Below are positions 1 to 8,123 of a stretch of 64,000 nucleotides of DNA, piece after piece. How positions within the stretch are numbered: position 1 is the first letter of the stretch; each line of letters starts with the position of its first letter. The DNA lies in contig JABFXY010000024.1 of the NCBI GenBank assembly GCA_013361525.1, forward strand, positions 144,947-208,946, given 5' to 3'. Source of the DNA: Polyangiaceae bacterium. Lineage in GTDB: Bacteria > Myxococcota_A > Polyangia > Polyangiales > Polyangiaceae. A program made the position numbers and the translations under genes. The notes under the pieces were generated by a model that was not told the origin of the DNA, made no database searches, and saw only the letters and a list, made by a program, of their open reading frames with translations.

Positions 1-480
1 TTCCGGATCGACCACGCCGCAGGCCTCGTCGCTTCGGGGAGCTCCCTGGCCGAGCCACTCGCCGAGCGCCGCGCGCTCTTCGGTCGTGAGCGCCTCGCTT
101 CCGCCCGGCGGCATCGGCTTTTCGGTGTCGGCGATCCGTTGCAGAGCGAGCTCGAAGACCTGCAGGTCGGGCTCGCTCACCGCCTTTGCTTGAAGGTCGT
201 CCCACGTGACCAGCGGCATCGGCGCTCCGCCGATCGGGCTATTGCCGTGACAGTTCTGGCACCGCTTCTGGAGTGTTTCGTCGACGTCACACGGGATGCC
301 GGTGCTCTCACCGCCGTGTACCGGGGCGCCGCCGCCCCCGGCGTCGCTTCCGCCGCCGCCGTCGCCGCTGCTGCCGGCGTCATCCAACGACCCCGCATCG
401 CCGATGAGACCGCACCCCGTGAGCGCGGCGCCGAGCGTGAGCGAACCGAGGAGCGCGGCCGTTGCCAGTCGAAGTGCCAT
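1..480 (-). CDS. Cytochrome c family lipoprotein, 3' end off the window
   Basis: Reads leftwards from an ATG at 480 and is still open at base 1, so the C-terminus is missing. About 160 residues are visible. The N-terminus is a short signal peptide ending in a lipobox (LTGC, Cys at about 23), followed by an Asp/Gly/Ser-rich linker. One heme-binding CxxCH motif is present (RCQNCHGN), then a Met-Pro-Pro segment (KPMPPGG) that could give the axial Met ligand, and a TTEERAALGEWLGQGAP stretch typical of planctomycete and myxobacterial monoheme c domains. It is probably an envelope electron-transfer or hypothetical 'cytochrome c' lipoprotein. The function of the missing part cannot be judged. Confidence 0.8.
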   Translation of the reverse strand, partial: MALRLATAALLGSLTLGAALTGCGLIGDAGSLDDAGSSGDGGGGSDAGGGGAPVHGGESTGIPCDVDETLQKRCQNCHGNSPIGGAPMPLVTWDDLQAKAVSEPDLQVFELALQRIADTEKPMPPGGSEALTTEERAALGEWLGQGAPRSDEACGVVDPE

Positions 481-671
481 GGGGGCGGCACAGCAACAGC
501 CGTTCCACTGAAGTCGACGCGAATCGCGGCGCTTTCCTGAGGAGGTGGAGGCTCGATCGGCTCCGCGGACATCGAGCCAGGGCGCGATGTGAAAACTCTG
601 CACATGAAGCTCACGCGGGGCCCGCGCGCACCGGACGCGGATCCCGCGTGGCACGAGGCTCGCACCCCATC

Positions 672-866
672 ATGTCGCTGTACGCTGCCGACGTCGTTTA
701 TTACGATGTCGTCTTACCTCTTCAATTCGTCGGTACCGCCGACGTCCGCCGCAATTTTCAGCGATGGTTCGACGAATATGAGAGAGCCATCTCGCTTGGA
801 GACGCGCCCGAGCGTTCTTCACGGCCGCGGCGATACCTGTCAATCCAGACGCGCGTTCTCACGTAA
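672..866 (+). pseudogene. Remnant of a SnoaL-like/NTF2-fold protein
   Basis: Between the cytochrome gene (ends at 480) and the methyltransferase (stop at 859) there is no intact gene. From 672 a short frame reads SLYAADVVYYDVV, LQFVG and RNFQRWFDEYE, the typical N-terminal half of SnoaL-like steroid-isomerase-fold proteins. The usual first helix is missing. The match stops near 800; in the +1 frame a segment LETRPSVL, then GRGDT, could be the next strand (family LEIRDLSV..GGD), which suggests a frameshift. I read it as a truncated, frameshifted pseudogene. The rest of 481-858 shows no feature. Confidence 0.5.
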
Positions 867-1878
867 CGGCAGCAACCGCGAAACCGCCCCAGGCGCGCTC
901 CCCGGCGTCCTCGTCGCCCAGTGTCTGGTGCTCGACGAGTGAGAGCCCACATCCGTGAAGGAGCTCGCTCAAGCGCTCTTTCGAGGGCGGCGTGGCGTCG
1001 ATACCGAACTTCAGCGGTTCGTTCGCGGCGCGGGTCGCCGCGCGCGCATATTTCCAATACAGCGACTTCGACTCGAGAGGCTCGGTCGTGAAATAGTCGA
1101 ACGCAACCGCAGTGCCCTTCGGGAGCGCGGCAATTTTCTTCAGGGTGCTCTCGATCGCTTCTTTGTCGAGGTACATGATGACGCCCTCCCAAATGAAAAG
1201 CGCCGGTTTCGTCCGGTCGAAGCCTGCTCGAAGGAGCTGGTCGAACCAGTCTTCGTTCTCGAAGTCGGCCGGCACGAACGTGACCCCGGTCGCGTCGATG
1301 CCCGCCCGCTCCAACGTGTCGCGTTTGACCTTTTGCGTCTCCGGCATATCCACCTCGAAGCGCTTGACCGGTGTGTCTTTCGGCAGCCTCAACGCGCGCG
1401 TGTCGAAACCCGCCCCGAGGATGACGAATTGCTGGACCTCCTTCGTGCGCCGCTCGACCACGTCGTCGAAAAACGGAACGCGGGCGGATGCTTCATATTT
1501 GGGCGGGATTGCGCCCTCGAACGGATAGCGGAATGCCTTCGGGACGTAGCCGCTCGCGCGATGCGCGAGCTGCATCGGACCGAGGGTCAGACGAAGCGCC
1601 AATGGGGACGTGCCTGGAAGCACCCTCATGAGGTGGTCGGAGGCCTCGTCTTGTCTCGTGCCCAGGTTGTGCTGGAACCACCGGGCCGACAGCGGCCCCT
1701 GCGCGGTCACCGATACGCCGGATTGCCGGGACGCAAAGGCCTTCGCGACCCACAGGCCGTACCCGACGACGGTGACGGGGAACAACAGCCCACTGACTGC
1801 ATAGTAGATGCCCGCTGCCATCGAATCGCTTCGCGACGAATGATCATGCTCGTTCACGATGTCTTTCTCCTTTGCCAA
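859..1878 (-). CDS. Class I SAM-dependent methyltransferase (LCMT/TIGR00027-like)
   Basis: 339 residues. The N-terminus may be shorter (second Met at residue 20), followed by a hydrophobic segment (IYYAVSGLLFPVTVVGYGLWV) that could anchor it in the membrane. The methyltransferase core shows VILGAGFDTRALRL (SAM-binding motif I), KRFEVDMPETQKVK (the Asp/Glu acidic loop) and IWEGVIMYL with the Glu typical of the leucine carboxyl methyltransferase-like family. Substrates in this family are mostly unknown, with O-methylation of small metabolites or carboxylates being usual. Its start overlaps the end of the upstream GbsR/MarR gene by 25 bp, so the two are translationally coupled and the regulator probably controls this enzyme. 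Confidence 0.85.
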   Translation of the reverse strand: MAKEKDIVNEHDHSSRSDSMAAGIYYAVSGLLFPVTVVGYGLWVAKAFASRQSGVSVTAQGPLSARWFQHNLGTRQDEASDHLMRVLPGTSPLALRLTLGPMQLAHRASGYVPKAFRYPFEGAIPPKYEASARVPFFDDVVERRTKEVQQFVILGAGFDTRALRLPKDTPVKRFEVDMPETQKVKRDTLERAGIDATGVTFVPADFENEDWFDQLLRAGFDRTKPALFIWEGVIMYLDKEAIESTLKKIAALPKGTAVAFDYFTTEPLESKSLYWKYARAATRAANEPLKFGIDATPPSKERLSELLHGCGLSLVEHQTLGDEDAGERAWGGFAVAAVT

Positions 1879-2339
1879 CGTTGCAGTGCCGACTCCATCG
1901 ACTCGCGCACGACCTCGTAAAACTCGGCCATCTCCTTGAGCCGCTCGCGCGCGGTCCGCGATGACGTCTTTCGTGCCTGCCCGCGCAGCAGATCGCCCAT
2001 TGCGACCATCACCCGCCCCTGCTCGATGAGCAAACGCTCGTAGCTGTCGGACACCTCGTAGAGGACGCGCCGACTGCCACGGACCGAATGGCGCCGGACC
2101 ATGCGGTACGTCTCCAACGTTCGCGCGGCGACGCTCGCGCTGCTCTTGCTGACCTCGAGGTCGATGGCGAGCTGGTCGAGGGAGACCGGCTCGGCGCTCA
2201 GAACGAGGCGCCCGTAGATACGCGCAGCCGTTTGCGGCACTCCCCAGGGAACGAGGAGGCGGGCGACCTCCTCGATGAAGCGCCCGTCGGCTTCGGCGTT
2301 CTTATTCGGTACGTTCGGCACGAACCGAATATACCGCAC
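1854..2339 (-). CDS. GbsR/MarR-family transcriptional regulator
   Basis: 161 residues from a GTG at 2339; a second in-frame GTG at 2321 is also possible. The winged helix-turn-helix of the GbsR branch of MarR proteins is visible: RFIEEVARLLVPWGVPQTAARIYGRL, then LDQLAIDLEVSKSSASVAARTL as the recognition region, then VRGSRRVLYEVSD. The C-terminal helices (GDLLRGQARK to the end) would form the dimer interface. It is the first gene of a two-gene unit with the methyltransferase (25-bp overlap). A palindrome over its start (2304-2330) suggests autoregulation. Confidence 0.85.
   Translation of the reverse strand: MRYIRFVPNVPNKNAEADGRFIEEVARLLVPWGVPQTAARIYGRLVLSAEPVSLDQLAIDLEVSKSSASVAARTLETYRMVRRHSVRGSRRVLYEVSDSYERLLIEQGRVMVAMGDLLRGQARKTSSRTARERLKEMAEFYEVVRESMESALQRWQRRKTS
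2304..2330. promoter_or_regulatory. Operator-like inverted repeat over the GbsR/MarR gene start
   Basis: The arms ATTCGGT (2304-2310) and ACCGAAT (2324-2330) are perfect inverted repeats around a 13-bp centre, which itself overlaps a smaller repeat GTTCG-GCA-CGAAC (2313-2325). The site covers the two possible GTG starts of the regulator. MarR-family proteins commonly bind such palindromes in their own promoters. Its role is inferred from position only. Confidence 0.4.
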
Positions 2340-2422
2340 GTGACGGACGTGGCCATCCGGTGCGCGCCGTCTTTACGTTTTCCTGACGCGGTTCGGTGCG
2401 ATCGCCTGTGATTTGGCCAGGA

Positions 2423-4507
2423 TCAGCTTCGTTTCAGAGGCGACGCGAGCTTCCGGCCATGAGCGGCATTGGGTCGTGCGTCCGGACGGCGGCCAGGCTT
2501 GCGCGCCCGTGGGGCCCGACCGGGAAGCAGCTCGAACGAGCGAGGAGACGGTCGCAACGCCGGCGCACCGGCCGCGAGCTCCGCATAACGCTCACGCGAG
2601 ACCTCCCGCGCCTCATTGACCAAGTGTGACCATATCCCCGCGTCGCGTGCCGCCGCGTTCGTCGCCCGCGCTACGTCGAAGCGAGCGGCACGCACGAGCG
2701 CGTGTCCGCCGAGCACCCGCCCCGGACGGCGCGCCGCGAGGTCTCGAAAGACCTGCGGGCCAAAGCGATCGTAATAGAGCAGTGTGTGCGCCGTGGAGAC
2801 GGCACCGGCCCACGGGTACGTTCGCAATAGCCAGCCCTCGGAGAGATCGGCGAGCGCGTCGTCGATCTCTTCGCGGTCTTCCTCGCTTTTGCTGGGATTC
2901 GTCTCTTCGAAGAAGATGCCCAGCCCGAGCTCGTCACCACGCACTTGCCAGGTCTCGCGCAAGCCGAACGATTCGGGGCTCTGCGCGACGAGCGAGCCGT
3001 GGGTCAGACCGAACTCGCCCACGATGTAGACACCGAGGCCATCGCGGTGGTCGTCGAGAAACTCGAGGGTGCGAAGTGCTTCGTCGCGGGTTTCGGTCGG
3101 AAAATCCGTGAAGCACATGGCCTCGGCGGCGACGCCCGCGCCGGCGAGATTGTGAATCACGTCCGAGACGACCGCGACCGGCGGCCCCTTGTCGATGAGC
3201 GCCAACACGCGATCGTCGCCCGATTCGACGCCGAGCGCACACGCGATGGCCCCCGCGTCGGCGAGGACCTTTGCACGCTCCGGGGTCAGGTCCTTCTCCG
3301 GCTTGAGATCCGTCGCCCACCGCAGGTCGAGCTTGGCATCGAGCAGCGCGGTGGACAGCTTGAGAAGCGTCTTGGGCGCGACCGAGTCTTGCGAGAAGTA
3401 GAACCTGCGCGTGCCGTGACGCTGTCGGAGCCCACGCAGGTGTTCGACCATCGCGCCGACGGGGCGCTCGCGGTATTTCGCGGTACCGACCTCTGCCAAG
3501 CCGTAATGGCAAAAGGTGCATTTACCCCAATAACACCCGCGGGTGGGGTCGTACGGTAGGACCAACTCCGGGGAGAGATAGCGCTGTAGCGGGAGCCCTT
3601 CGAAATCGGGTGAAGGAAGCTTCGACAAATCCTCCATACCGTGCGCCGGTGTCCATCGAGCGCCGAGCAGCTTGTCGCGTACGACGACGTTGGGGACGTT
3701 GCGCAACGAATCGCCCTGTTCGAGCGCGCGAACCAGCGAGAGGAGCGTGTGCTCGCCCTCGTAGACGACCGCCGAATCGAAAGGCCCGAGGGCGCGCGCC
3801 AGGCTGCGCCCGCTCAACCGAATGAGCATTTGGGTGATGCCCGGCCCCCCACAGGTCAGATGAACCCCGGGGAGCGCGGCGCGGAGCTGGTGTGCAAACG
3901 CATAAGCCGGTTGAAGCTGCCCCGGAAAACACACCGAGATGCCGATCGCCCGAGCCCCGGACGCCTTCACCTTCGGCACGAGGGTCTCGACCACGTAATC
4001 GAAGAACGGATTGCGCTCCTTCGTCGCTTCTTTGCGCGTGTCGTCGGGCGTCAGCAGCCCGAACGGCGTGCGATAGGCCGTGAAGTCGACGACCAGCGGA
4101 TGATACGAGGCGGAGATCGCGCGGAGCGCCGACTCGATCGTCGCGACCGCGTCCGCATATCGGTCGGCATCGTAGAAGGCGACCGGGTCCCTCAGAATCG
4201 CCTTCGCTTCGAGGATCCCGCGCGGCGCGGCGTGCGCGTCCGCGAGCGCACCAAAGAGCGCTGCGTACTCGACCTGGGCCTCGTGCCCCGCCACCCGCGC
4301 GCTCTCGATCTCGGCGATACGCGCCTCGATTCGGTCGCGGGCAGCGTCGAGGAAGGTCGGCGTAAGGAGGTCGTCCCAGGCCTCGACGTTCGCGTCGATC
4401 GGCAGGACCGAGACGCCCGCTTCCCTCAAAAAACCCGTGAGCATGGGCACCGCGAGGTACGGAGCCGTGGGATCACAGGTGGGCGGGTACACGAGCGCGA
4501 TGGTCAA
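2423..4507 (-). CDS. B12-binding-domain radical SAM protein
   Basis: About 694 residues from a TTG at 4507, preceded closely by GGAGG; an in-frame ATG at 4525 would place that Shine-Dalgarno inside the gene, so TTG is preferred. The N-terminal region LTIALVYPPTCDPTAPYLAV and the GISVCFPGQLQ...LTCGGP segment fit the B12-binding (Rossmann-like) domain of this superfamily. The radical SAM core has RGCYWGKCTFC, spacing CX4CX2C rather than CX3CX2C, with later motifs FYFSQDS, LRWATDLKPE and ALGVESGDDRVL. The C-terminal ~150 residues are not recognised. Such proteins catalyse varied methylations and ring formations; substrate unknown. It is divergent from the sulfite-oxidase-like gene. Confidence 0.8.
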   Translation of the reverse strand: MTIALVYPPTCDPTAPYLAVPMLTGFLREAGVSVLPIDANVEAWDDLLTPTFLDAARDRIEARIAEIESARVAGHEAQVEYAALFGALADAHAAPRGILEAKAILRDPVAFYDADRYADAVATIESALRAISASYHPLVVDFTAYRTPFGLLTPDDTRKEATKERNPFFDYVVETLVPKVKASGARAIGISVCFPGQLQPAYAFAHQLRAALPGVHLTCGGPGITQMLIRLSGRSLARALGPFDSAVVYEGEHTLLSLVRALEQGDSLRNVPNVVVRDKLLGARWTPAHGMEDLSKLPSPDFEGLPLQRYLSPELVLPYDPTRGCYWGKCTFCHYGLAEVGTAKYRERPVGAMVEHLRGLRQRHGTRRFYFSQDSVAPKTLLKLSTALLDAKLDLRWATDLKPEKDLTPERAKVLADAGAIACALGVESGDDRVLALIDKGPPVAVVSDVIHNLAGAGVAAEAMCFTDFPTETRDEALRTLEFLDDHRDGLGVYIVGEFGLTHGSLVAQSPESFGLRETWQVRGDELGLGIFFEETNPSKSEEDREEIDDALADLSEGWLLRTYPWAGAVSTAHTLLYYDRFGPQVFRDLAARRPGRVLGGHALVRAARFDVARATNAAARDAGIWSHLVNEAREVSRERYAELAAGAPALRPSPRSFELLPGRAPRARKPGRRPDARPNAAHGRKLASPLKRS

Positions 4508-4629
4508 GACTCCTCCTCTCGGCATCGAGTGCGATGACGGCGACGGCTCGTACCACGCCGGCGTGCCCGGTCGTAGCTGCTCGGAGCTGCAATCGATGCC
4601 GTGGCACGGCGCTGGCACCTCGACGTTTC

Positions 4630-5652
4630 ATGCGTTCGATGATCCGGCCCGAGCGCCGGGCGGCGAAGATGGATCCGGCGCGCGCCCTTCAGCGGTTCCC
4701 GTTGGCGCCTCCGAAGCTCGTGGATCGGTATACGCGCACCGAAGACGTCATCGTGCTGTGCCACCTCGGGGTCGCCCAGCTCACGCGACAGGCGTGGTCA
4801 CTCAGCATCGACGGAGAGATCGAGCATCGCACGACGCTGTGCTTCGAGGACCTCGCACGTTATCCGAAGGTGCTCCTCGCGAGCGTCCACCAGTGCTGCG
4901 GCAGCCCTTTTGCCCCATTCGAGCCGACGCGACGGATCACCAACGTGACCTGGGCCGGTGCTCGCCTGATCGACGTGCTCGCCGACGCGCGCCCTACCCG
5001 TACCGCCCGTTATGTGTGGTCGTACGGCGCCGATTCAGGTGAATTCAGCGGCGTGTCGGTCAATGGATATTGCAAAGATCTCCCCCTCGAGCGCGCGGGC
5101 CGCGATGTGCTGCTCGCCTACGAGATGAATGGCGAGCCATTGCGCCCGGAGCACGGCTTTCCAGTCCGGCTCGTGGTGCCCGGGTTTTATGGAACCAACA
5201 GCGTGAAGTGGCTCGTTCGGATGACGCTCGCCCCCGACCGTGCGCGCGGGCCGTTCACGACGCGCTGGTACAACGACCCGGTGCTCGATGCGTCGGGCGA
5301 GGAGACGGGCGACGTCGCACCCGTCTGGTCCATCGCGCCCGAATCCGTGATTGTCAGTCCGGCATCACGGGAGGCCGTTTCCCTAGGCGTCGAGCGAGAG
5401 ATCTGGGGTTGGGCCTGGGCCGAGGAAAGCGTGAGCCGCGTCGAGGTGTACACGAGCGACGACGACGCGTGGCGTCCGGCAGAGCTCGAGCCGCCGCGCG
5501 GGCACGAGTGGCAACGATTCTCCGTCCCGTTCAAGCCCGGGCATCGCGGCCCGATGTTCCTCGCTGCGCGCGCGACCACGGCGAGTGGTCAGCGCCAACC
5601 TCGCGCTGGGCGAAGGAATGCGATTCACGGCGTGGCAGTGATGGTCGTTTGA
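4630..5652 (+). CDS. Sulfite-oxidase-like molybdopterin enzyme
   Basis: About 340 residues if started at ATG 4630 (or 4639); the frame extends up to 4534. The SuoxMb core is visible: WSLSIDG, then ASVHQCCGSPF whose first Cys fits the molybdenum-ligating position, then YGADSGEFSG, AYEMNGEPLRPEHGFPVRLVVPGFYG and NSVKWL, which are hallmark motifs for pterin binding and the active site. The C-terminal Mo-co dimerisation domain follows (GWAWAE...VEVYTSDDDAW...WQRFSVPF). No signal peptide and no heme domain, so a soluble family member with unknown substrate. It stands divergent to the radical SAM gene with about 120 bp between starts, and its tail overlaps the convergent small gene by 28 bp. Confidence 0.85.
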   Translation: MRSMIRPERRAAKMDPARALQRFPLAPPKLVDRYTRTEDVIVLCHLGVAQLTRQAWSLSIDGEIEHRTTLCFEDLARYPKVLLASVHQCCGSPFAPFEPTRRITNVTWAGARLIDVLADARPTRTARYVWSYGADSGEFSGVSVNGYCKDLPLERAGRDVLLAYEMNGEPLRPEHGFPVRLVVPGFYGTNSVKWLVRMTLAPDRARGPFTTRWYNDPVLDASGEETGDVAPVWSIAPESVIVSPASREAVSLGVEREIWGWAWAEESVSRVEVYTSDDDAWRPAELEPPRGHEWQRFSVPFKPGHRGPMFLAARATTASGQRQPRAGRRNAIHGVAVMVV

Positions 5653-5945
5653 AGCTCGGCTCGCGCCTCACGCTTCTGTGCGACCGGTGCGTGCTCGAGT
5701 GAAGCACCACAATGAGAACAGAGCTGCCTCGGGAAGGCCCAATCGCGAAAGCCTCCGAGGATGGAGAATCCGATCGCGAAGACGAACGGCAGGACGAAGA
5801 CGACGCCGGGGCCGGCAACGAACAACAGCCACGCGTACGGCAGCGTCATCGAGAACATCGACACGAAGACGACCGCGCGGAAGATGGAGATGGAGTTGCG
5901 CTTGGCGAGCCGCTCGCAGCGCTCGCAGGTGCAAATGACAGCCAT
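5625..5945 (-). CDS. Small membrane protein with Cys pairs at both ends
   Basis: 106 residues starting at ATG 5945, with GGAAGGGGG upstream. The N-terminus has CTCERC and the region after the membrane segments has CSHCG, so the two ends could together form a zinc ribbon on the cytoplasmic side. Between them are two hydrophobic helices (FRAVVFVSMFSMTLPYAWLLFV and VVFVLPFVFAIGFSIL). Similar short zinc-ribbon membrane proteins occur elsewhere in this window (19128-19826). Function unknown. The 3' end overlaps the convergent molybdoenzyme gene. Confidence 0.6.
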   Translation of the reverse strand: MAVICTCERCERLAKRNSISIFRAVVFVSMFSMTLPYAWLLFVAGPGVVFVLPFVFAIGFSILGGFRDWAFPRQLCSHCGASLEHAPVAQKREARAELQTTITATP

Positions 5946-6153
5946 GGGAGAGCCCCCTTCCGACCTCGCCGTGGCGAGGACACCGTTGAGGTATGAGCCA
6001 GGAAAGCCGTGGACCCTCCCCCTCTGGCAAGGTTGGTGCCGAGCCATTTACTCAATAATTTCAGGCCATCCCCCGGAGCGGGCCTCGAAACCTCGCGAAG
6101 CCGTTCCGAGTTTTCGAGACCCGCGACGACAATTCGAGAGAGGGCGACTGCGA

Positions 6154-7284
6154 TCACGGAAGCGCATGCCGGTAGAGGCGCGCCGCGACGTATCCCCTCC
6201 CCTCGATACCCACGATTGGGAGCTCGAGCGTCTCCGGCGTGGAGCCTACGCAATAGCTCAATGTCACGCGCTCGCGGCCGGCGACCACCGCGACGGGCGG
6301 AGAGACGGCCGCTTCGCCCGGGGTCGAGCGTCGCACGCGGACCTCCATCGATTCGAGATCGGCAGTCGATCGCGCGACGACCTCGAAACACGAGCCGGGC
6401 GGTGCCGACTCGACACGTAAGGCGATCGCGATGCCCGCGCGAAGCCGGGTCTCCACATCGTCGATCCGCGTGAGCTCCGGGTGTGAGCTCTCTTCGGCGG
6501 CGAGCTCTTCGCGCATCGTCGCGAGCGCCGCGTCGCGGATTGGGACCTGCTCCAGAATTTCCTTCGCGCGGCCCGCGGCGTCGATCTCCCGAGCGAGCGG
6601 ATCGGAGCCGAAGGGCAGAGACGTGATGCCGAACGCGTCGAGTCGGAAGCGGGGCTTCGGACCATACATGAAGAGGAAATCGGGGTTGTGTTTCGTCTCC
6701 GCCAATATCCATGCGCCGTCGGTCGTGCGTCCCTCGACGTCCGGAAGCGCAATCGGGCATGCGTCGCTGCGTTCTTCAATCAGCTTGCCGAATTCGTCGA
6801 ATCGTCGAATGTGGAGCGTCTCGCACGGGGTGTCGCGGGTGAGCGCGTCGAGCGGCACGCGAGCTTTCCCGACGCTGCACGAAAAGCATCCGATCTCGGT
6901 CGATGCGAATCGTGGCGACGGGCAATCCTCTCCGGCGATCCGGATCGGCTCGGACGATTCCGGGTGATAGATGAAGAGATTGTGCGGCGGACGCGCGCCG
7001 AACCCTCGCGCGCCGCCGTCCTCCACGACGACGCCGCTGCCGAGCGACACGACGATCGAGTAGCCGTCGTGAGGCAGACGCCGCCACCCGTCGGCATCAC
7101 GTCGCTCCAATCGCTTCGCACCGCCGAACTCGAGCGCGTGCGGCGCGATGACGTGGCGCGGCTCGGTCGCGATGCGCAACCACGGAACGACGTATTGGTG
7201 CTCCGCAGCACCGCAGCCGAGCAATCCCAGCCCGAAAAGAGCGCAGGTCCAGGTGGGGGGTGGGCGGCGCGACGGTTTCGCCAT
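6154..7284 (-). CDS. Lipoprotein of unknown function
   Basis: 376 residues from the ATG at 7284, chosen because it gives a signal peptide with a lipobox (LGLLGC, Cys at about 24). The mature part has no recognised domain. Visible features are a WRRLPHDGY segment, several Cys (EDCPSP, GCFSC), a charged helix around DAAGRAKEILEQVP, and a C-terminal beta-rich region ending in REHV-like strands. It is divergent from the HD-domain gene, with about 210 bp between starts in which I see no clear element. Confidence 0.65.
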   Translation of the reverse strand: MAKPSRRPPPTWTCALFGLGLLGCGAAEHQYVVPWLRIATEPRHVIAPHALEFGGAKRLERRDADGWRRLPHDGYSIVVSLGSGVVVEDGGARGFGARPPHNLFIYHPESSEPIRIAGEDCPSPRFASTEIGCFSCSVGKARVPLDALTRDTPCETLHIRRFDEFGKLIEERSDACPIALPDVEGRTTDGAWILAETKHNPDFLFMYGPKPRFRLDAFGITSLPFGSDPLAREIDAAGRAKEILEQVPIRDAALATMREELAAEESSHPELTRIDDVETRLRAGIAIALRVESAPPGSCFEVVARSTADLESMEVRVRRSTPGEAAVSPPVAVVAGRERVTLSYCVGSTPETLELPIVGIEGRGYVAARLYRHALP

Positions 7285-7495
7285 CTCGCGTGCGTGAGCA
7301 GAGAGCGTACCGAGGCGATGTCGACTCTCCGACAGGGTCCGGGCGGACAATGGCGGGCGATGGTCAGCGGTGACGACTCGTTGCCAGCGCTACGGTCGAC
7401 GATTTGTGTTTCGCGGAGAGAGAGCGCGCGGGCACGAGCCGTGCACTCGCCACCCGAGATGTGCGCCGACGTGATCGACACCTTCGTCCGTACCC

Positions 7496-8035
7496 ATGAC
7501 TGACCTTCACACCGAGCTCCCGCACCTCGACGTCGTCCTGGAGCGCCATGCGGGCGACCTCGGAGACGACTGGCGCCCTTACCGCAACCACGCCTACCGC
7601 GTGGCCAATGCCTGCGCCGCGCTCATCCAGACGAGCCGGGCCGACGATCTCGACAAGGTCGCGCTCGCCGCGGCGTTTCATGATCTCGGGATCTGGACCG
7701 ATCACACCTTCGACTACCTCGCGCCGTCGATGGAGCTCGCTAAGAACTATTTGCAGACAACCGATCGAGAGCCGTGGACGGAGGAGATCGTGGGAATGGT
7801 TCGACACCATCACCAGATCCCGAGCGTGGACGGCGCGCGCCTCGTCGAAGCATTCCGCAAGGCCGATTGGGTGGACGTGTCGCTCGGCGTGGTCACCTGC
7901 GGACTGCCCCGCTCGTTTCTACGCAGCCTCTTCGAGGCGTTCCCCGATGCCGGCTTCCACAAGCGTCTGGTGCAGCTCGCCGCCAAGCGCGCAGTGACGC
8001 ACCCGTGGAGCCCGCTGCCGATGTTGCGGTGGTGA
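7496..8035 (+). CDS. HD-domain phosphohydrolase-like protein
   Basis: 179 residues. The HD metal-binding signature is visible: YRNHAYRV (first His near 32), AAAFHDLGIW (the HD pair near 62-63), and HHHQIP (near 102-104). Proteins of this size with these motifs are usually small metal-dependent phosphohydrolases acting on nucleotides or related metabolites. No other domain is present. It lies 88 bp upstream of the large kinase gene on the same strand, without evidence that the two are functionally linked. Confidence 0.8.
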   Translation: MTDLHTELPHLDVVLERHAGDLGDDWRPYRNHAYRVANACAALIQTSRADDLDKVALAAAFHDLGIWTDHTFDYLAPSMELAKNYLQTTDREPWTEEIVGMVRHHHQIPSVDGARLVEAFRKADWVDVSLGVVTCGLPRSFLRSLFEAFPDAGFHKRLVQLAAKRAVTHPWSPLPMLRW

Positions 8036-8123
8036 CGCTCCGGCGTCGCGCCTGATTGCCAGTCATCGCTGAAAGCGCGCCGCCGCGATTGCCTGGCCGC
8101 GTCCACCTTGCGATGCTTGCTTC

